Origin: Steromphala cineraria
Taxonomy: Eukaryota > Mollusca > Gastropoda > Trochida > Trochidae
Length of the DNA stretch: 64,000 bases
Assembly (NCBI GenBank): GCA_916613615.1
Contig: OU744730.1
Span: 4,805,582 to 4,869,581, forward strand
Reading direction: 5' to 3'
In this document: positions 60,201 to 64,000 of the stretch, in pieces
How the letters are laid out: each line of letters begins with the position of its first letter
Position numbering within the stretch: the stretch's first letter is position 1
Notes under the pieces: generated by a model
What the model was told of the DNA's origin: nothing
The model's input: only the letters and a program-made list of their open reading frames with translations
Database searches by the model: none
Made by a program: the position numbers and the translations under genes

Positions 60201-63200
60201 ATAGCCTTAAAACTCCTAAACCAGTGACGTCATCGCTTTAATGACGTCATAACATTGTGACGTCGTTGTGTTTATGACATCATAGCATTGTGACGTCATT
60301 ACTGATGATGTAAAACGTTTGTGATGTCATGTAATTTCTGATTACAGGGCATTGTTCAAAATCTACTGTCAAAGAGATATCGATCACCTAGGAGATATTG
60401 CTTGATCTTCCACAAGCGATATCTCCTGTGGAAGACAGTTTTGGATGATAAATATATGTCTCTGCGTAATGCTACAACCTATCCCCTGATATCCTTCTAT
60501 CGAATTCTGCCATTCTGTGAGATATGAGATTTATTATACCCCCGACCAACGGTCCGGGGTATCTAGTAATTCCAACCATTCCGTGTGTGTGTGTGTGTGT
60601 CTGTCTGTCTGTCTGTCTGTCCGAGGACATTTTTTGTCCGATCTATTACGGGAAAACTATTTATCCGATTAATTTCAAATTTTGCACATGTCTTCTACCC
60701 TACTAGGAGGGGTGCAGTGCGAAGTTACAACAAATTTTTTTAATATTTGAAATTTTTACAAATTTCCATGTTTTGAACTTAGTAATTTTCCAATATCAGA
60801 TTTGTCCGACCTATTACGGGAAAACTATTCATCCGATTGATTTCAAATTTTGCACATGTCTTCTACCCTACTAGGAGGGGTGCGGTGTGAAATTGCAACA
60901 AATTTCATTGATATTTCATTTTTTTACAAATTTCAATATTTTGAACATAGTCATTTTCCAATATCGGATTTGTCCGTCAGAGGACATTTTTTGTCCGACC
61001 TATTACGGGAAAACTATTTATCCGATTGATTTCAAATTTTGCACATGTCTTCTACCCTACTAGGAGGGGTGCGGTGCGAAATTGCAACAAATTTCATTGA
61101 TATTTCATTTTTTTACAAATTTCAATATTTTGAACATAGTCATTTTCCAATATCGAATTTGTCCGTCAGAGGACATTTTTTGTCCGACCTATTACGGGAA
61201 AACTATTTATCCGATTAATTTCAAATTTTGCACATGTTTTCTACCCTACTAGGATGGGTGCAGTGCGAAGTTACAGCAAATTTTGTTAATATTTGAAATT
61301 TTTACAAATTTCCATGTTTTGAACTTAGTCATTTTCCAATATCAGATTTGTTAGACCTATTACGGGAAAACTATTCATCCGATTGATTTCAAATTTTGCA
61401 CATGTCTTCTACCCTACTAGGAGGGGTGCGGTGCGAAATTGCAACAAATTTCATTGATATTTCATTTTTTTACAAATTTCAATATTTTGAACATAGTCAT
61501 TTTCCAATATCGGATTTGTCCAACCTATTACGGGAAAAACTGTTCATCTGATTCTTTTCACATTTTTCCAATGTCTTCTTCCCTACTAGGAGCGGTCCAG
61601 TGCCAAATCAAAACTAAAATTGATAAGGGTTTTTTGTGTGTGGATTTTTTTTACCAAGTTCCATTTTTTTTATGAGTCATTTTTCTCAATTCCTCTTTGG
61701 GGGTCAAATGCTGTGCAAGAGATGACTAAATTGAAAGTAAAAATAATTCAGTTAGTCAGGGATGCACGGTCGGGGGTGTTAGTGAGCCATGCTCACTTTT
61801 TTGCTTGTTATGTAATAGCACTCTCATTGGTTAATTTGAATCAGGAGGTGAGCACGCGGAACGAAGCCCAGAAACCAGTTTGCTGCTATCGCTGAAAGGG
61901 CATCATTTGATTGGCTTGCTATATATACTGATACGACATAAATCTATAGAAGGATATCAGGGGATAGGTTGTAGCATAACGTGGAGACATATACGCTGAT
62001 GTAGCAGGATGTGTAGAAACAAACTGAAATCACAACAAAACAATTATTTATTGGAATAAAGTCTTATTAATAAAAAACTGTAAAAAAGACAAATAAAAAT
62101 AACTTAAATTGAATATTTTTTATAATAGGAAAATTGTATACAGTATATATAATCAGGATAACCCTTTGATGCATAGTTCATTGAAACAAAATAATATTTC
62201 ATGGTTCCATTTATGTAACATAGCTAATGACTGAAATATTGTCTAAGCAACGTCAAACAATAACTCACTCACTCACTCCAATTAAGTAGTTGTGAATCAT
62301 TTCATCGTTACGAACCAATTGATATTACAGAAAGGTCATGAACCCATGCACTGTGCTGCGTTTGGAGGTCACATGGACGTTCTCAATATTCTGCTCCACC
62401 ATGGTGCTGCAGTGGATTGCCAAACTGAGGTAGGATAATAATGAATATTGGGGATAGCTTTTGTTTAGCTCCATTTATCATATGAGAGGAAGATACTATA
62501 GCCTATCAGTGACATAATCTGGCTACAGTGGCGTTGACCTTCATCTTCACTCTAGTGGGTAGTGATAAATTAATCAACACTCCAGTGACATCAAGATCAA
62601 GAGTTTGACAAAATGAAACAATTGTCTGATGTAAAAATTATTGATGTCAGTCTGTTACCCAAGCCACTGACCGTATCTCGGGGTTGCTCGGAAACTTACC
62701 CTGTCTTTATGAAGTTACAGCTTTTTTGTATCATATGATAAATAAAACTGCTTCTTGAAAAATGCCATGTTCTTCTCATCTCGTAAGGAACAACAGTTTA
62801 GTATTTTCAGAAGTTACTTCTACCTCCATTGATGAGATAAACATTGTATTGTCAAGTAAGTTATGATTGCAAAAACATTGCTTCAATCAAAATGAGAATT
62901 TTGGTCACTTGCAGTAACTGCCAATAATAGGAGTTTCTTCAAAATGAAGATTAGTCAGTTTAGGCTGTAAGATGATATTTTGATTGGATATATAAGTTGC
63001 TCATTTCTAAAAAGGGGATTATGCTAAAACTAAGAAATATACCGTCAACTGTTATGCTGTAATTGATAGCTTCTTAAATTAGAAGGGGTTTGGCGCATGT
63101 AATGTCTTGTTAAGGGCACACAGTTTTCAATAAAAAAATACAAGTATTTAATCTAGAATTAATAGTAAAATATACTTAAATTCCAGAATGGAGCCACGCC

Positions 63201-63285
63201 GTTGTATGTTGCATCTCAGCTAAACAATACAGATTTTGCAGAAACTTTACTCCAGAAGGGAGCTGATCCCCTCAAAGCAATAACA
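42099..63285 (+). CDS. ankyrin-repeat protein, 3' end outside window
   Basis: Thirteen plus-strand exons in phase 0 give 499 residues so far: 42099-42209, 42936-43034, 44301-44402, 45562-45678, 46262-46390, 48963-49073, 49565-49669, 50661-50759, 51021-51119, 53387-53614, 59470-59568, 62331-62429 and 63187-63285. Repeats carry the classic pattern (GLSALHMAAQKGN..VRFLLSHGA..N; GATPLYVASQ..LLQKGADP). Six exons are exactly 33 codons, one repeat each. Exons 5-7 are less ankyrin-like and helical. Such proteins act as protein-binding scaffolds; nothing here reveals partners, membrane segments or an enzymatic domain. It may be similar to the large multi-ankyrin proteins common in molluscs. Because every junction is phase 0, a skipped exon would not break the frame. 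Confidence 0.9.
42625..42870 (+). mobile_element. tRNA-derived SINE body, ankyrin intron 1
   Basis: Shares TTTGTCTGCAGTAGAGA, GGGTGCAATGCTACACTGAA, TGGTTCGCTAGTTC and CAGGCTTTCTCC with 2882-3206; head eroded. Confidence 0.75.
42936..43034 (+). CDS. ankyrin gene exon 2
   Basis: Acceptor GTCAG, donor GTAAGT, 33 codons. One ankyrin repeat: KGITALLLAVKEGHTEIVRD then LLDRGADVHCRTE. Confidence 0.92.
43501..43601. repeat. hairpin, ankyrin intron 2
   Basis: CAGAGGAATAT..GGATGACAACTTCTTTGTTCA is inverted as TGAACAAAGAAGTTGTCATC..ATATTCCTCTG. Arms about 40 bp, short loop. Confidence 0.8.
44301..44402 (+). CDS. ankyrin gene exon 3
   Basis: Acceptor TTTCTAG, donor GTCAGT, 34 codons: RGLSCVHAVAMTGSEKMFEL then LLEYGIRDMDTLWM. 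A diverged repeat. Confidence 0.88.
45562..45678 (+). CDS. ankyrin gene exon 4
   Basis: Acceptor TTCCCCAG, donor GTACGT, 39 codons: YTPLYMAAQENQSKVLQMML then IHGADPLQEIE. A clear ankyrin repeat. Confidence 0.92.
45700..45960 (+). repeat. G-rich degenerate tandem tract, ankyrin intron 4
   Basis: Repeated GGATAGGGTTG/GGGTTGCAGGGATGG-like phrases, start and period irregular. Noncoding. Confidence 0.6.
46262..46390 (+). CDS. ankyrin gene exon 5
   Basis: Acceptor ATACAG, donor GTACGT, 43 codons: KLKACEVALNLGNSECVNLF then LWCHRLGPFNVEAVRE. Ankyrin-like but diverged. Confidence 0.85.
46435..46861. mobile_element. MITE with CAGTCTGATTAAAATC ends and exact 9-bp target duplication
   Basis: Ends CAGTCTGATTAAAATC / GATTTTAATCAGACTG. 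Subterminal GAGGAAAAAAAG-type and TTTTATTCCTC-type sequences are also roughly inverted. ATTCATATG flanks both sides (46426-46434, 46862-46870). Noncoding. Confidence 0.88.
46915..47332. mobile_element. second copy of the CAGTCTGATTAAAATC MITE
   Basis: Same ends, 53 bp away from the first copy in the same orientation, with subterminal GAGGAATAAAA / TTTTATTCCTC. No clear target duplication. Confidence 0.85.
47338..48835 (+). repeat. 88-89-bp tandem array with 533-bp higher-order repeat, ankyrin intron 5
   Basis: About 17 units, each with GGAGCTAGGGGTACAAATAT, TGATGTAGCAGGATG or TGATGTAACAGGATG, CTCTTGTCAT and TTTGGTCTGAAATGTATCAT. Variants recur 533 bp apart (for example CATACCAGGC at 47928 and 48461; GGATATGTTC at 47999 and 48532), so six units form a larger repeated block. 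Confidence 0.92.
48963..49073 (+). CDS. ankyrin gene exon 6
   Basis: Acceptor TTTGTAG, 37 codons: ESVTSLLATIMDKLENLALM then ARKREMDDLSV, probably helical and not an obvious repeat. The donor is either GTAGGT (49074, used here) or GTGAAA four bases later paired with a later acceptor; both keep frame. Confidence 0.75.
49565..49669 (+). CDS. ankyrin gene exon 7
   Basis: Acceptor TTCTAG, donor GTAAGT, 35 codons: RDCKFRKFLDATQSGNLGSM then VYADSYSVSATTP. The start could shift seven bases with the alternative exon 6 donor. Confidence 0.8.
49862..50520. other. ankyrin intron 7, unclassified, somewhat GC-richer
   Basis: AGAATTCAGGACATCTTCC near 49897 and GAAGATGAATTCAGGAAGG near 50412 look like diverged inverted ends, so this may be an old transposon. 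No coding exon seen. Confidence 0.35.
50570..50635 (+). repeat. diverged copy of the 62-bp GATGTAGCAGGATG motif
   Basis: ATCAGGAGATAGGTTAATTG..CTGATGTAGCAGGATG, just upstream of ankyrin exon 8. Confidence 0.65.
50661..50759 (+). CDS. ankyrin gene exon 8
   Basis: Acceptor TTACAG, donor GTAGGT, 33 codons: MGLSALHMAAQKGNMDSVRF then LLSHGALVNIQSQ. A canonical repeat. A GATGTAGCAGGATG motif copy lies 25 bp upstream of the acceptor. Confidence 0.93.
51021..51119 (+). CDS. ankyrin gene exon 9
   Basis: Acceptor TTTCAG, 33 codons: SGLSPLYLAAQEGHVHIIEL then LLKAGADPCLGLK. The donor GTTGTA is weak but is also used by exon 11. Confidence 0.92.
51950..52330 (+). mobile_element. old interspersed repeat, SINE-like, ankyrin intron 9
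   Basis: TTTTATTGCGCCTTTTCCAC, CATGCTCAAAGCGCTACATT and CAGCTGGGTGGACTGAGTGC match phrases of a repeat widespread in marine invertebrates (recognised from memory, not searched). Confidence 0.55.
53023..53186 (+). mobile_element. short element with AGCTCATC/GATGAGCT ends and CCGTCCATCCGTAAACT head
   Basis: It opens AGCTCATCAGGACTGTAAGG and ends GATGAGCT, with the CCGT-type phrase but no tandem units. It resembles a minimal relative of 54124-57779. Confidence 0.55.
53387..53614 (+). CDS. ankyrin gene exon 10
   Basis: Acceptor CTTCCAG, donor GTGAGA, 76 codons: one unit starting CGIAPLGIALSMHHKPVVSL, a linker, then RLLLRAAEKGDLDQVKYCID. The largest exon, holding about two repeats. Confidence 0.92.
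53812..54085 (+). mobile_element. tRNA-derived SINE, ankyrin intron 10
   Basis: tRNA-like head GGTGTAATGGTTAGCTCGCT ... CAGGTTCAAATTCC (A and B boxes), then CTTGGCAAGTCACTTCATCA, GTCCACCCAGCTTGATACCT and GTAGCACTTTGAACAGGTT. Different family from 2882-3206. Confidence 0.75.
54124..57779 (+). mobile_element. hairpin-headed tandem-unit element A (AGCTCACCTT ends)
   Basis: The left end AGCTCACCTTTACAAAGTAAATGTGAGCT folds as a stem-loop (shown in two parts: AGCTCACCTTTAC and GTAAATGTGAGCT). It is followed by (TCCG)n at 54176-54210, six units of 155-156 bp (54225-55140), more diverged units near 56080-56260 and 57400-57730, and an inverted end AAGGTGAGCT at 57770-57779. The right boundary is inferred. 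A C/T-rich tract lies inside at 56880-57070. Confidence 0.7.
56880..57070 (-). repeat. polypyrimidine tract; G-rich on the minus strand
   Basis: Runs of 4-7 C on the plus strand (CCCCCACCCC, CCCCCCTATCCCCCC, CCCCCCAGCCCCCC), so the minus strand has multiple G runs able to form G-quadruplexes. The apparent ORFs on both strands are low-complexity artefacts. Confidence 0.8.
57931..59071 (+). mobile_element. hairpin-headed tandem-unit element B (ATGTCCCCCG ends)
   Basis: ATGTCCCCCGAAATATTTTT then CGGGAGACAT forms a stem-loop. Next come GTGATTCCG repeated four times (57979-58017), then six units of about 166-171 bp marked by AAAAACCGTTCAATATTTTT (58051, 58222 and on), and the inverted end CGGGGGACAT at 59062-59071. 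Confidence 0.8.
59470..59568 (+). CDS. ankyrin gene exon 11
   Basis: Acceptor TTTTTCAG, donor GTTGTA, 33 codons: LGIKAIHFACQRGHTSILHE then LLNNNASVNSRTK. Confidence 0.92.
60027..60450 (+). repeat. hairpin plus TGACGTCA-bearing repeat, copy 2
   Basis: Shares with 9148-9560 AAATATCCGAGGCTTGC, TATTTGATATCAGAA, the TGACGTCA units (three exact palindromes at about 60224-60300) and CACAAGCGATATCTCCTGTG. Confidence 0.75.
60456..62011. repeat. inverted 47-bp repeats flanking element C
   Basis: 60456-60502 (ATATGTCTCTGCGTAATGCT..) is the reverse complement of 61946-61992 (ATAGAAGGATATCAGGGGAT..GAGACATAT). The right copy continues into ACGCTGATGTAGCAGGATG. Confidence 0.85.
60538..61777 (+). mobile_element. 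hairpin-headed tandem-unit element C (ACCCCCGACC ends)
   Basis: ACCCCCGACC then GGTCCGGGGT forms a stem-loop, followed by (GT)n(CTGT)n at 60580-60620. Six units have CTATTACGGGAAAACTAT at 60643, 60811, 61000, 61189, 61357 and 61525 (spacing 168, 189, 189, 168, 168). It closes with the inverted end GGTCGGGGGT at 61768-61777. Confidence 0.82.
62331..62429 (+). CDS. ankyrin gene exon 12
   Basis: Acceptor ATTACAG, donor GTAGGA, 33 codons: KGHEPMHCAAFGGHMDVLNI then LLHHGAAVDCQTE. Confidence 0.93.
63187..63285 (+). CDS. ankyrin gene exon 13, last exon in window
   Basis: Acceptor TTCCAG, donor GTAAGT, 33 codons: NGATPLYVASQLNNTDFAET then LLQKGADPLKAIT. A strong donor shows that the gene continues to the right. 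Confidence 0.93.
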
Positions 63286-63387
63286 GTAAGTTAGTTTGAC
63301 ACTTCTTGTTTTGATGTCCTCATTTGTCAAATGTTAACAAATGGTAAAAGAAAGATTTAATTGATGCTGCTGAAAATGATTTTTTTT

Positions 63388-64000
63388 AGCTCACCTTTAC
63401 ATAGTAAATGTGAGCTTATGTCATGGCGCTTCGTCCGTCGTCCGTCTGTCTGTCCGTCCGTCCGTCCGTCTGTCTGTCTGTCCGTCCGTCCGTAAACTTT
63501 CAGGAAAAAGACTACTCCTCCTAAACGAATCCAGATATCATTCTGAAATTGTAGTATGTTATACCCATGGTGATTCCTCACAGAAAGGTAGACGTTTCAG
63601 TTTTGAGAATCCAAGATGGCCGCTATGGCAGCCATATTGAATTTTCAATTAGATTTCAGGAAAAAGACTACTCCTCCTAATCGAATCCAGATATCATTCT
63701 GAAATTGTAGTATGTTATACCCATGGTGATTCCTCACAGAAAGGTAGACGTTTCAGTTTTGAGAATCCAAGATGGCCGCCATGGCAGCCATATTGAATTT
63801 TCAATTAGATTTCACGAAAAAGACTACTCCTCCTAAACGAATGCAGATATCATTCTGAAATTGTAGTATGTTATACCCATGGTGATTCCTCACAGAAAGG
63901 TAGACGTTTCAGTTTTGAGAATCCAAGATGGCCGCTAGGCAGCCATATTGAATTTTCAATTAGATTTCATGAAAAGACTACTCTTTCTAAACCAATCTAG
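63388..64000 (+). mobile_element. hairpin-headed tandem-unit element A, second copy (cut by window end)
   Basis: AGCTCACCTTTACATAGTAA..GTGAGCT head, CCGTCCGTCTGT tract at 63433-63493, then units starting near 63511, 63666, 63822 and 63976. Very similar to 54124-55140. Confidence 0.88.

Noticed and set aside
42999..63285. Additional ankyrin exons in the large introns 9, 10 and 11
   Set aside because: I looked for TPLHxAA/LLxxGAxxN patterns with splice sites and saw none, but phase-0 junctions mean a diverged exon could be missed.

Overview
This is a eukaryotic nuclear DNA window. It is AT-rich and intron-dense, with short exons bounded by GT/AG splice sites and a heavy load of interspersed repeats. 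Several repeats suggest a marine gastropod mollusc, possibly abalone-like. These are the GAGTGAGTGAGTT..GGGTTAAC-type elements, a tRNA-derived SINE ending in GGTGA-type repeats, and AGCTCACCTTT/CCGTCCGT elements. The species assignment is inference. No rRNA, intact tRNA, CRISPR or bacterial feature is present.

Three protein-coding genes can be assembled exon by exon with consistent reading phase. (1) A minus-strand SLC6 sodium/chloride-coupled amino-acid transporter, closest in motif content to glycine transporters, has its start at 13425. Ten coding exons run down to 613, and the C-terminal part lies outside the window. (2) A complete minus-strand SLC5 transporter of the multivitamin/monocarboxylate type (SLC5A6/A8/A12-like) has fourteen coding exons from 37016 to 22618, encoding 651 residues. 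A probable noncoding first exon ends at 37680, with a CRE/CCAAT/TATA-like promoter near 37750-37810. (3) A plus-strand ankyrin-repeat protein starts at 42099 and has thirteen coding exons up to 63285. Most are exactly 33 codons, one repeat per exon and all phase 0, and the gene continues past the window. The SLC6 and SLC5 genes are head-to-tail. The SLC5 and ankyrin genes are divergent, with about 5 kb between start codons. The two transporters are both Na+-coupled but belong to different fold families, and nothing here shows that the three genes work together.

Most of the rest is transposon-derived. There is a 5'-truncated, broken LINE (4132-6838), tRNA-derived SINEs (2882-3206, 32165-32440, 42625-42870, 53812-54085) and a dead Tc1-like transposase (17900-18419). 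There is also a pogo-like element, TTAA-flanked elements, and four inverted-repeat elements that have 9-11 bp direct repeats at their borders. Several minisatellites are present.

The most striking parts are as follows. Three different elements lie within introns of the ankyrin gene (54124-57779, 57931-59071, 60538-61777). All share one architecture: an end sequence folded back on itself as a short hairpin, then a CCGT/CTGT-type microsatellite, then tandem units of about 156-189 bp, then an inverted copy of the end sequence. Separately, a 28-bp minisatellite directly abuts and includes the exon 11 splice donor of the SLC5 gene, so that it lays down a row of donor-like GTACGT sites. A 533-bp higher-order repeat array sits in ankyrin intron 5.
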